From PALSA-1353 sp050012375 (lineage in GTDB: Bacteria; Planctomycetota; Phycisphaerae; Tepidisphaerales; Tepidisphaeraceae), in assembly GCA_050012375.1 (NCBI GenBank), contig JBEKHH010000018.1:1-64000 (forward strand): a stretch of 64,000 nucleotides of DNA. Reading direction: 5' to 3'. Below, piece by piece: positions 35,747 through 43,776 of this stretch; the first letter of the stretch is position 1, and every line of letters begins with the position of its first letter. Position numbers and translations under genes: made by a program. A model generated the notes under the pieces. It was not told the DNA's origin and did no database searches. It saw only the letters and a program-made list of their open reading frames with translations.

Positions 35747-37885
35747 ATGCGGATTGCTTTCGCTTTCATTTTGGCCGTATTCGTCGCTCCGGCAGTATCG
35801 CTTGCACAGGCGCTGGCGGATCGGGTGCCGGGGGATGCGGAGATTTACGCCGGCTGGAGCGGAACGGATTCGATCGGGCCGGGTTACGACCAGTCACATC
35901 TGAAAGCGATTCTGGATGCGTCGCAACTCGGGGAGTTTGTTCGGAATTCGATTCCGCAACTGATCAACGCCATCGGCGAGAAAGATGCGGAATCCGCGCA
36001 GCAAGTTCGTCAGGTGCTGGATATTCTCGTGCCGCTGGCGGTCCATCCGTCGGCGTTTTACTTCGGCGGGCTGGTTCCCGGGGCGCCGCTGCCGAAGGTC
36101 GCCCTGATTTGCGACGCCGGCGCCGATGCGCAGAAAATCGTGGCCCAGGTCAACCAATTGCTTCAGCAGGCGCAGGGCAACCCGTTCACTTGCCGGGCGA
36201 TTGGAACGCTCGTGGTCCTGAGCGACTTTACGTTTGCGGATCAGACGGAAAACCCGCTGTCGAAGAACCAGGATTTCCAGGCGGCGATGGGGAACCTCGG
36301 CAAAGACCCCGCGGCCGCGTTTTATGTTAACGCGGCTGCCCTCACGAACACGATCAACGACGCGGTTCAAATATATGGCCCACCCCGGGCGCGGCAGATC
36401 TGGTCCCAGGCGCGGAACGCCCTGGGCCTGGCGGGGTTGAAAACAATCGCGGGCACCGCCGGCCTGGATGGGAAGAATTGGGCGGTGAAGGTGGATGTGC
36501 TGGCCCCCGCGCCGCGGCATGGATTGCTGGCCATGGGTGACGCTGAGCCGCTTGCGCCGGAGTTGCTCAAGCTCATTCCCGCCTCCTCAACAATCGCTGG
36601 GGCGTTCTCTTTCGATCTGGACGCGATGTTCACAAGGATCGATCGGCTCATCCAGCAATTCGCGCCCGAGAACGCAGGTCAGGTTCAACAGGCCCTTGGG
36701 CAGGTGAACCGGATTTTGGGGTTTGACATTCAGAAGGATTTTCTCGCGGCGATGGGACCGCAATGGGGCTATTACGTTGATCCCGAAACAGTGGGAGACG
36801 GGATTCTGGGGACGACAATCGTCAATCGGCCCCGCAATCCGGAGCAATTGCAGACGTCGCTGACGACCCTGGAGACGATGGCCAATGCCATGATGCAGCA
36901 GCAGCTTCAGGGCCAGGACCCGAAGATGACTGTGGAATTCCGCCAGACGACGATCGAGGGCGCGACCATTCATTTCCTGGCAATTCCGGTGCTCTCACCC
37001 TCTTGGGCGATCAAGGATGGGACGTTGTACATCGGGTGTTTCCCGCAAATGGTGGTTTCGGCGATGGATCGGCCGGCTGACGCCAAGTCGATTCCGGACA
37101 ATTCCGATTTCCAGGCCGTGCTTCAAAAGCTGAACGCGCCGCAGGCGTTCAGCAGCTTTGGCTACGTGGATTTGCCGAAGACTTTGCCGGGCAGCTATCA
37201 GCTCTGTCTTGCGATCAGCCGGCTTTATTTGGGCATGGGCGATCTGTTCGGGGCGCAATCACCGCCAATGATTGTGCCGCCGCTGAACAAGATTTTGGCG
37301 GAGATGGAGCCGGCGGGGGCGGTGGGCTGGAGCGATGACGCGGGGTTCCATTTCAGGACGATTGAGCCGTTCCCCGGCGCCAATGGGCTCGGCTCGGCCC
37401 AGGCCATGGCAAACATGGGCATGGGCCAGTCTGCGCTGGTGGCGAGCATTCTTATTCCAGCCCTGGATCGCGCCCGCAGACAGGCCCTCAGGGTGCAATC
37501 CATGAACAATCTCCATCAGATCGGCAATGCGATTGTGCTGTACAGCAATGATTCCGGCGGCAAATACCCGCCGGACCTCGGTACGCTGGCCAGCAGCCAA
37601 AACCTTCCGATCAATGTTTTCGTCCGTCCCGGCTCGGCTAATCGTCCGCCGCCGGGCTTGACGCCGGACCAAGCGGCGGATTGGATCAACCACAATTCCG
37701 ATTACATTTACATCGGCGCGGGCCGGACGACGCAGGGCGTCGATGGGCACACCGTCGTTTGTTATGAAAAGGATAACAATCGCCGCGGCGATGGGATGAA
37801 TATGCTGTTCGGAGACGGGCACGTGGAATTCTTGAAGCTGCCGGCGGCCCATCGGTTGATCGAGAACAGCACTCAGCCGCATTGA
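35747..37885 (+). CDS. Secreted protein ending in a prepilin-processing-associated H-X9-DG domain
   Basis: A 712-residue protein with signal peptide MRIAFAFILAVFVAPAVSLA. Residues about 25-560 form a large domain of unknown function rich in Gln, Pro and Ala, similar to DUF3352-type proteins of planctomycetes. The C-terminal about 130 residues contain the family pattern: a hydrophobic LVASILIPALDRARRQALRV, then NNLHQIGNAIVLYSND, and the H-X9-DG-like ending MNMLFGDGHVEFLKLP. In planctomycetes such domains usually follow a prepilin N-terminus; here that part is replaced by a large secreted domain. GGAGG at 35738-35742 fixes the start. Confidence 0.75.
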   Translation: MRIAFAFILAVFVAPAVSLAQALADRVPGDAEIYAGWSGTDSIGPGYDQSHLKAILDASQLGEFVRNSIPQLINAIGEKDAESAQQVRQVLDILVPLAVHPSAFYFGGLVPGAPLPKVALICDAGADAQKIVAQVNQLLQQAQGNPFTCRAIGTLVVLSDFTFADQTENPLSKNQDFQAAMGNLGKDPAAAFYVNAAALTNTINDAVQIYGPPRARQIWSQARNALGLAGLKTIAGTAGLDGKNWAVKVDVLAPAPRHGLLAMGDAEPLAPELLKLIPASSTIAGAFSFDLDAMFTRIDRLIQQFAPENAGQVQQALGQVNRILGFDIQKDFLAAMGPQWGYYVDPETVGDGILGTTIVNRPRNPEQLQTSLTTLETMANAMMQQQLQGQDPKMTVEFRQTTIEGATIHFLAIPVLSPSWAIKDGTLYIGCFPQMVVSAMDRPADAKSIPDNSDFQAVLQKLNAPQAFSSFGYVDLPKTLPGSYQLCLAISRLYLGMGDLFGAQSPPMIVPPLNKILAEMEPAGAVGWSDDAGFHFRTIEPFPGANGLGSAQAMANMGMGQSALVASILIPALDRARRQALRVQSMNNLHQIGNAIVLYSNDSGGKYPPDLGTLASSQNLPINVFVRPGSANRPPPGLTPDQAADWINHNSDYIYIGAGRTTQGVDGHTVVCYEKDNNRRGDGMNMLFGDGHVEFLKLPAAHRLIENSTQPH

Positions 37886-37889
37886 CGGC

Positions 37890-37901
37890 CGTGGGCTTTG
37901 G
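37890..37901 (+). repeat. Half REP-like element GCCGTGGGCTTT
   Basis: The sequence GGCCGTGGGCTTTG is the right half of the palindromes at 17787 and 55711 without its left partner. It sits between the H-X9-DG protein gene and nfo. Confidence 0.35.
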
Positions 37902-37915
37902 GCAGGGAAGGCCGC

Positions 37916-37921
37916 TATACT
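37916..37921 (+). promoter_or_regulatory. -10 box TATACT for nfo (leaderless type)
   Basis: TATACT ends 7 nt before the GTG start of nfo. No good -35 box is seen at the right distance. Confidence 0.4.
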
Positions 37922-37928
37922 TTTTTGA

Positions 37929-38777
37929 GTGTTCGGCTCACATCTTCCCATCGCGGGCGGGCTTCATCTGGCGCTTCTTGAAGCCGAGCGGCTGAATTGC
38001 GAATCGCTCCAGATATTCACCAAGAACCAGCAGCAGTGGAAATGCAAACCGCTGACGGCCGAGGCGATCGGGCAGTGGAGAAGCCATTGCCATCGGCTTG
38101 GATTTCGCCGCACGGTCAGTCATGACAGCTATCTGATCAATCTGGCTTCGCCGGATGATCGGCTCTGGAATGCCAGCATCGATCTGTTTATTGAGGAGCT
38201 TACGCGGTGCGCGCTGCTGGGGATTGGGTATCTGGTGACGCATCCGGGAGCGCATGTGGGATCGGGAGAAGACGCGGGCCTGAGCCGTGTCGCGGCCGGG
38301 CTGGATCGGGCTTATGGGGCCGACGGAGTCGGGGAAGTCGTCACCTGCCTCGAGATCACGGCCGGGCAGGGAAGTTCGCTGGGGTACAAGCTCGAGCACT
38401 TGGCGGAAATAATTTCGCGATCCCGTGAGCCGAGTCGCTTCGGGGTCTGCCTCGACACCGCGCATCTGTTTGCCGCGGGTTACGATTTTCGGGGTCGGCG
38501 ATACGGCAAGTTTCGTAAGGAATTGGACGCGACCCTGGGCCTGCGCCGCGTCAAGGTCCTTCACTTGAACGATTCGAAGAAGGACCTCGGCAGCCGCGTG
38601 GACCGGCACGAGCACATCGGCCACGGAAAGATCGGCAAGGAGGGATTCATTCCCTTCGTTCGCGAAGAGGCGTTTTTGAAGATCCCCAAAATCCTGGAAA
38701 CGCCGAAGGAAAAGCATCCATCGGGACGGTTGTGGGATGAGGTCAATCTCGAAACCCTGCGGGCGATGTTGAAATGA
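37929..38777 (+). CDS. nfo: Deoxyribonuclease IV (AP endonuclease)
   Basis: Endonuclease IV cleaves DNA at abasic sites in base excision repair using three zinc ions. The 282-residue protein has the expected metal ligands and motifs: SLQIFTKNQQQW, VSHDSYLINLASPD, VTHPGAHVG, CLEITAGQG, VCLDTAHLFAAGYD, HLNDSKKDLGSRVDRHEHIG. Two common positions vary: LENTAG is LEITAG and the D-T-C-H motif is D-T-A-H. The start is GTG without a ribosome binding site but with a -10 box 7 nt upstream. Confidence 0.94.
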   Translation: MFGSHLPIAGGLHLALLEAERLNCESLQIFTKNQQQWKCKPLTAEAIGQWRSHCHRLGFRRTVSHDSYLINLASPDDRLWNASIDLFIEELTRCALLGIGYLVTHPGAHVGSGEDAGLSRVAAGLDRAYGADGVGEVVTCLEITAGQGSSLGYKLEHLAEIISRSREPSRFGVCLDTAHLFAAGYDFRGRRYGKFRKELDATLGLRRVKVLHLNDSKKDLGSRVDRHEHIGHGKIGKEGFIPFVREEAFLKIPKILETPKEKHPSGRLWDEVNLETLRAMLK

Positions 38778-38846
38778 ATTGCCTATTGCCAATTTCCTGT
38801 TGCCTATTGATATGCAGCTTTCAATAGGAAATAGGCAATTGGCAAT
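38778..38846. repeat. Inverted repeat built of TTGCCTATTGCC words
   Basis: Left arm 38778-38810 (ATTGCCTATTGCCAATTTCC and TGTTGCCTATTGA) pairs with the right arm 38821-38846 (TCAATAGGAAATAGGCAATT then GGCAAT) with a 7-nt internal insertion. It lies between the nfo stop and the ligA promoter. Confidence 0.75.
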
Positions 38847-38881
38847 CTGCGTCGCGTTTCTCATCCCTGGCCGATTTTTAT

Positions 38882-38887
38882 TACACT
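38882..38887 (+). promoter_or_regulatory. -10 box TACACT for ligA (leaderless type)
   Basis: TACACT lies in the AT-rich TTTTTATTACACT and ends 7 nt before the ATG of ligA at 38895. No Shine-Dalgarno sequence precedes the ATG. Confidence 0.45.
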
Positions 38888-38894
38888 GCTTGCC

Positions 38895-40904
38895 ATGGCC
38901 GCATCGGATGAGCAGAGAATCAAGAAGCTCCGCCAGGAGCTGGAGCGTCACAATCACCTCTATTACGTCGAAGGCAAGCCGCAGATCAGCGATGTCGAAT
39001 TCGATGCGCTGATGCGCGAGCTGATCGAATTGGAGAAGGCGCATCCGGAACTGCTCACGCCGGATTCGCCGTCGCAGCGCGTGGGCGGGCAGCCGGTGGA
39101 GGGGTTCAAGACCGTCGAGCACGCCATGCCGATGATGAGCATTGATAATACCTATGATGAATCGGAGGTGCGGGCGTTCGATGCGCGGCTGCGAAAGGCG
39201 CTGGGGGAAGCGGAGAGAATCGAATACGTCGTTGAGCCGAAGGTTGACGGCGTTGCGGCGACGTTGCGGTACGAGGAGGCAATGCTGGTTCTGGCGGCCA
39301 CGCGCGGGGACGGCCGGCGCGGCGATGATATCACGGCCAACGCGCGGACGATCCAATCCATTCCCCTGCGTCTGCATGGGGAGAACGATCTGCCGGGGAT
39401 TGTGGAAATTCGGGGGGAAATCTACATGTCCACCGCTGTTTTTCAGCAATTGAACAAGGAGCGGGAAGCGGCGGGGGAGGAGATTTACAAGAATCCGCGA
39501 AACCTGGCCGTCGGGGCGCTGAAGCAACTCGATCCGAAAATCACCGCGACGCGGAAGCTGCGGTTCGTCGCGCACGGACTGGGGCAAGTCGAGCCGATGG
39601 AGACCCAGAGCTATTGGGAATGGCTCAATATCGTCAAGCGCTGGCATGTGCCCGTGGGAGAACATACGAAGCACGTGAAATCAATCGATGAGGTGATCGC
39701 GGCGATCGAGGAATTCGCGGAAATTCGTGGCAAGCTGGCGTATCAGACGGACGGGATGGTCATCAAGGTCGATTCGTTCGAGCAGCGGGAGCGGCTGGGG
39801 GCGACGAGCAAGGCCCCGCGCTGGGTGATCGCGTACAAATATGCGGCCGAGCAAATCCAAACGGTCTTGCGGGACGTCGAGTGGCAGGTGGGAAGGGGCG
39901 GGACGCTGACGCCGGTGGCGCGGCTGGAGCCGGTGTTCCTCGCGGGGACAACGGTTCAGAACGCCACTTTGCACAATATCGATCAGATCAGAAAGCTCGA
40001 TTTGCATCTGGGCGACACGGTTGTAATGGAAAAGGCGGGAGAGGTAATCCCGTATGTTCGCCAGGGGGTTCTAGAAAAACGTCCGAAGGGCGCGAAGCGC
40101 ATCGAGCCGCCGACGAAGTGTCCATCGTGCGGGTCGAAGGTTGAGAAAGATGCGGATTCGCCGTTTATTCGGTGCGAGAATCCCGAGTGCCCGGCGCAAT
40201 TGCGCGAGCGGCTGCGGTCTTTTTGCGGCCGCAATCAGATGGACATCGAAAACATCGGCGAAGCGCTGGTGGATCAGCTCATTGACGCGGGTCTGGTCAA
40301 GACCTTCGCGGATTTGTATCGGCTGAAGAAGGAGCAAATCCTGGAGCTGGAGCGGATGGGCGACAAGAGCGCCCAAAACGTGATCGATGCGATCGCCCTG
40401 AGCAAGTCTCGATCGCTGGACCGCCTGCTATCCGGCCTGGGGATTCGGCACGTGGGCAATCGCGTGGCGTTCGTGCTGGCTCAACATTTCGGCGATCTGG
40501 ATGCGCTTGAGCACGCGACGGTGGAGGAGCTTTCGTCGGTTCACGAAATCGGCGAGGTGATCGCCAAGTCGGTGCATGACTTTTTTCATGGCGAGAAGGG
40601 GAGGCACACGATCTCGGAACTGAGACGGGTGGGGATCGATCCGAAGATGGAGAAATCAGCCGGAGTCGACAAGCCGCTGGCCGGGCAGACGGTGGTTGTG
40701 ACCGGGAGCCTTCAGCGGCTGAGGCGCGATGAGATCGAACGATTGATCACGGAGCTTGGCGGTCGCGCCGCCGGCAGCGTCAGCCGAAAAACCAGTTTCG
40801 TAGTCGCCGGCGAGGATGCCGGAAGCAAGCTGGCCAAGGCGAAGGAATTGGGCATCGAAGTTTTGAGCGAGGAGGAGTTTTTGAAAAGGATTGGGAGGGA
40901 TTAG
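38895..40904 (+). CDS. ligA: NAD-dependent DNA ligase LigA
   Basis: LigA seals nicks with NAD as cofactor. The adenylated lysine is in EPKVDGVA (Lys116), in the usual nucleotidyltransferase fold; the N-terminal Ia domain has YYVEGKPQISDVEFDAL. The zinc finger ligands are CPSCGS and CENPECPAQ, the helix-hairpin-helix repeats follow at about 480-590 and a BRCT domain ends the 669-residue chain (GQTVVVTGSLQRLRRDE). All domains are complete. Confidence 0.97.
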   Translation: MAASDEQRIKKLRQELERHNHLYYVEGKPQISDVEFDALMRELIELEKAHPELLTPDSPSQRVGGQPVEGFKTVEHAMPMMSIDNTYDESEVRAFDARLRKALGEAERIEYVVEPKVDGVAATLRYEEAMLVLAATRGDGRRGDDITANARTIQSIPLRLHGENDLPGIVEIRGEIYMSTAVFQQLNKEREAAGEEIYKNPRNLAVGALKQLDPKITATRKLRFVAHGLGQVEPMETQSYWEWLNIVKRWHVPVGEHTKHVKSIDEVIAAIEEFAEIRGKLAYQTDGMVIKVDSFEQRERLGATSKAPRWVIAYKYAAEQIQTVLRDVEWQVGRGGTLTPVARLEPVFLAGTTVQNATLHNIDQIRKLDLHLGDTVVMEKAGEVIPYVRQGVLEKRPKGAKRIEPPTKCPSCGSKVEKDADSPFIRCENPECPAQLRERLRSFCGRNQMDIENIGEALVDQLIDAGLVKTFADLYRLKKEQILELERMGDKSAQNVIDAIALSKSRSLDRLLSGLGIRHVGNRVAFVLAQHFGDLDALEHATVEELSSVHEIGEVIAKSVHDFFHGEKGRHTISELRRVGIDPKMEKSAGVDKPLAGQTVVVTGSLQRLRRDEIERLITELGGRAAGSVSRKTSFVVAGEDAGSKLAKAKELGIEVLSEEEFLKRIGRD

Positions 40905-40963
40905 GACTATCGCGTTTTTGGTTTGCGCTTGCCCAGGCGATTCGATGCGGTGTGATGAGGACT

Positions 40964-40981
40964 TGCCGACTGAAGTCGGCA
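40964..40981 (+). repeat. Hairpin TGCCGACT-GA-AGTCGGCA between convergent genes
   Basis: An 8-bp perfect palindrome with a 2-nt loop between the ends of ligA and the outer-membrane-factor gene. It could be a bidirectional transcription stop, although no T tract follows in either direction. Confidence 0.45.
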
Positions 40982-41008
40982 GGCCACTACGTTGTTTCTG
41001 AGAATGAT

Positions 41009-42478
41009 TTAGAAACCGGCGGGCAGCGTGGAGGGGGCTGTGGCGGGGTGGGCGGTGGAACTGGGATGCCAGTGTGGGGGGCTGTCCGGAGTCAGCTCGC
41101 CGGTGATGCGCAGCAGATCGAGATAGAAAACCGTGCGGCTGAAATTCTCGCTGGTGTAATTCAACTGGGCGGTGAGCAGAGTGTCCTGAGCCGTCAGAAC
41201 GTCGAGGGGAATCGCGAGCTGATTGCGAAGCAGTTGCTCGGATTGGTTCAGGGCGTCGCTGGCGGCCTTGACCTCCTGCTTGAAACTGACGAGGAGTCTT
41301 TCCGATGTGACGAGATTGTCGTGCGCGATCTGCACGTCGCGATCAATCTGGCGGCGAAGCTCGGATTGGTACAGGGCGGCCTGACGCAGGCGCGACCAGG
41401 CTTGGCGCACGTCGGCTTCGATCACGCCGGCGGAAAAGATCGGCAGATTGGCGATGAGAATCGCGTCCCACTTGCTGGCCTGCGAGAAGTATTCGCGATA
41501 GAGAAATCCGGCGACGTTGATGCTGACGGAAGGGTAATACTGGGCGATGGCGGCATCGACGGAATATTTGGCGGCGCGGACGGCGGCGTCGGCGGCAAGG
41601 AGGTCGGGGCGATTGACGGCGGCAGCGGCGCGGAATCCATCGACGGACAAAACGTGATCGGGGACGGCCACTTCGTCGATCAGGGGTCCATCGACTTCGC
41701 TCACGTCGATGAGAAACGCCAGCGTGTGCCGGCCGTTGCGCACGTCGCTTTGCGCCTGGGTGAGACTGGCCTCGGTGGAGGCGACCTGGGCTTGGGTTTG
41801 CGCCACTTCCAGCGCCAGGGCCAGATGGTTTTCGTAGCGGCTTCGGGCGTCGCTGAGCCGGGCTTGTTGCAATTTCAGGGAATTTTGAAGCACCTGGACC
41901 TGCTGCTCGGAGCGGAGAACCTGGTAGTAGGTCTGGGCGACTTCAAGGAGGATCGTGGCCTGTGCGTCGATGAGCAATTGGCGCTGCTGGACGATGGTCT
42001 GCTCGGCGCTTTGGAGGTTTGAATAGGAGACGAAGCTGAGATTCATGTTGCCGACGACCGGGGCTTGGAAGCTCTGCCAAACGTTGCCCTGGACGGTGAA
42101 TCCACCGCCGGCCGCGGCGACCTGCGGGGTGGCGCCGCCGGTGGTCTCGTTGAGCGCGGCCTGTTCGATGGTGTAAGTCGGCTGGAACGAAACGGTGGGC
42201 AGGAAATTGGAAACCGCGCGATTCTTGGCGATCAGCGCCTGGAGATAATTTTCACCCTGGAGCGCGATTTCCGCGTTGTCTTCGTTGGCCAGGGCCATGG
42301 CGCGGGAGAGGGAAAGGGGCTCACCCGGCTGGTAGGAATTGGGCCGGGGCAGGCCGGCGTCAACGACCTTGCGATAGGTCTGAACCTCGGCCCGTTGGTT
42401 GACGCATCCAGCTAAGTTGGCCAGTAGCAGCGACGCCAGCGGCACGGCCGTCCATGCGAAAAGGCGATTCCGATTCAC
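41009..42478 (-). CDS. TolC-family outer membrane efflux lipoprotein
   Basis: A 489-residue outer membrane channel with a lipoprotein signal (lipobox LAGC, about Cys25), of the NodT/OprM type. It shows the duplicated OEP architecture with long helices rich in Ala, Gln and Ser: LQALIAKNRAVSNFLPTV and VAQTQAQVASTEASLTQAQ are typical. It is the last gene of the RND operon; its start (GTG) overlaps the adaptor stop (GTGA), so translation is coupled. Confidence 0.9.
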   Translation of the reverse strand: MNRNRLFAWTAVPLASLLLANLAGCVNQRAEVQTYRKVVDAGLPRPNSYQPGEPLSLSRAMALANEDNAEIALQGENYLQALIAKNRAVSNFLPTVSFQPTYTIEQAALNETTGGATPQVAAAGGGFTVQGNVWQSFQAPVVGNMNLSFVSYSNLQSAEQTIVQQRQLLIDAQATILLEVAQTYYQVLRSEQQVQVLQNSLKLQQARLSDARSRYENHLALALEVAQTQAQVASTEASLTQAQSDVRNGRHTLAFLIDVSEVDGPLIDEVAVPDHVLSVDGFRAAAAVNRPDLLAADAAVRAAKYSVDAAIAQYYPSVSINVAGFLYREYFSQASKWDAILIANLPIFSAGVIEADVRQAWSRLRQAALYQSELRRQIDRDVQIAHDNLVTSERLLVSFKQEVKAASDALNQSEQLLRNQLAIPLDVLTAQDTLLTAQLNYTSENFSRTVFYLDLLRITGELTPDSPPHWHPSSTAHPATAPSTLPAGF

Positions 42479-43776
42479 TTTCCGTTACCCCCCGAAGGCG
42501 GATCGATCTGCGTGAGCTTGTTGCCGGCGGAAGCGTCTCCCCCAGCAATGGCGGATGCGCCGTCGCCAGCGGCAAGCTGAACCTGTGAGCCCTCCACCAG
42601 CCGTTCGCCGGGGTTGGAGACGATTTGTTCATCGCCGGTCAGTCCCGTCGCCACTTCGATTTCGGTGCCCATATCGCGACCGACGGTGATCTTGCGAAAG
42701 TGGACGACGTCTTGGTCCACGATGGCCACTTGGGTTCCCTGGGCATTGAAGACCAGGGCGCTGGTCGGCACGGTAAGGACGGGTTTTTCGCGATGGATAT
42801 TGAATAGGACCTGCCCGTACATGCCGGCCCATAGCCGCCCGTCGGCATTGTCGAAATCCAGTTCGGTGCGCAGGGTGCGCGTGGCCGGATCCAGCGCGCC
42901 AGCCGTTCGCGCCACAATGCCTGTGAACTTGCGGCCGGGATAATTCGACGGCGCTTGAAACGCAACGGGCTGCTCGGGCCGAATGAGCGTCACGTAAGAT
43001 TGGGGGACGTAGACCCAGATGCGCAGCTTGTCGGTTTCAGCAATCCGAAACAGCTCGTGACCCGGGGCCGTGTCGGCCGGTGAGATCAGCGCTCCAACAT
43101 CGTAGTTTCGTGCGGTGATGATCCCGGCGAATGGGGCGACGATTTTCTCGAAGCCCTGCTCAGCTTCCAGGCGTTGGACGGTCGCTTGGGCGGACTTGAC
43201 GGCGGCATTGGCGGCGTCTTTGGCGGCGGCGGCCTGGGCGGCGGCGGACTGCTTGGTGTCCAGGTCCTCCTGCGTTACGCCGCCCGAGGGAATCAATCCC
43301 TTGTAGCGAACATAAGTGGCCTGAGCCAATTCATCATTCGTCTGCGCGCTGACGGCGTTGGCCTTGGCCTGATCGACGGCGGCGCGGGCCTCGTTGAGCT
43401 GGGCGTCGACGTCCGGGGCGTCGATTTCGGCAAGCAGTTGCCCGGCTTCCACGTGCGCGCCGATATCAACCAGCCAGCGTTTGAGAAATCCATTGACCCG
43501 GGCGTACAGGGCGGTTTCCTGCATCGGGCTGGCGTTGCCGGGGAGGACCAGATCTTCCACGGCGCCGGTGGGTTTGGGGCGCGCGACCACCACAATCGGG
43601 GGCCGATCGGCCGCTTGTTGCGCCTCGGCTGCCAATTCTTGATCGTGACTGCGGAGATGCGCGTAGCAAACAACGAACACCGCGGCGAAAATGACGGCCG
43701 CCGCAATGGCGATCAGGGCCAGCTTCGCCAATCCGATCTTGGGAAGGTCCGTGGGAATTGTATCGTGCGATTCCAT
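42475..43776 (-). CDS. RND efflux periplasmic adaptor (membrane fusion protein)
   Basis: A 433-residue HlyD-family adaptor with an N-terminal membrane helix (LALIAIAAAVIFAAVFVVCY). The lipoyl half-motifs (ARVNGFLKRWLVDIGAHVEA and FAGIITARNYDVGALI) flank an alanine-rich coiled-coil hairpin, and the beta-barrel part (IWVYVPQSYVTLI) follows. It links the inner membrane pump to the outer membrane channel. The start is coupled to the RND stop (TAATG overlap). Confidence 0.93.
   Translation of the reverse strand: MESHDTIPTDLPKIGLAKLALIAIAAAVIFAAVFVVCYAHLRSHDQELAAEAQQAADRPPIVVVARPKPTGAVEDLVLPGNASPMQETALYARVNGFLKRWLVDIGAHVEAGQLLAEIDAPDVDAQLNEARAAVDQAKANAVSAQTNDELAQATYVRYKGLIPSGGVTQEDLDTKQSAAAQAAAAKDAANAAVKSAQATVQRLEAEQGFEKIVAPFAGIITARNYDVGALISPADTAPGHELFRIAETDKLRIWVYVPQSYVTLIRPEQPVAFQAPSNYPGRKFTGIVARTAGALDPATRTLRTELDFDNADGRLWAGMYGQVLFNIHREKPVLTVPTSALVFNAQGTQVAIVDQDVVHFRKITVGRDMGTEIEVATGLTGDEQIVSNPGERLVEGSQVQLAAGDGASAIAGGDASAGNKLTQIDPPSGGNGK

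Noticed and set aside
37938..39674. A 578-codon minus-strand frame across nfo and ligA
   Set aside because: It spans two well-supported genes and the intergenic repeat and is a composition shadow.
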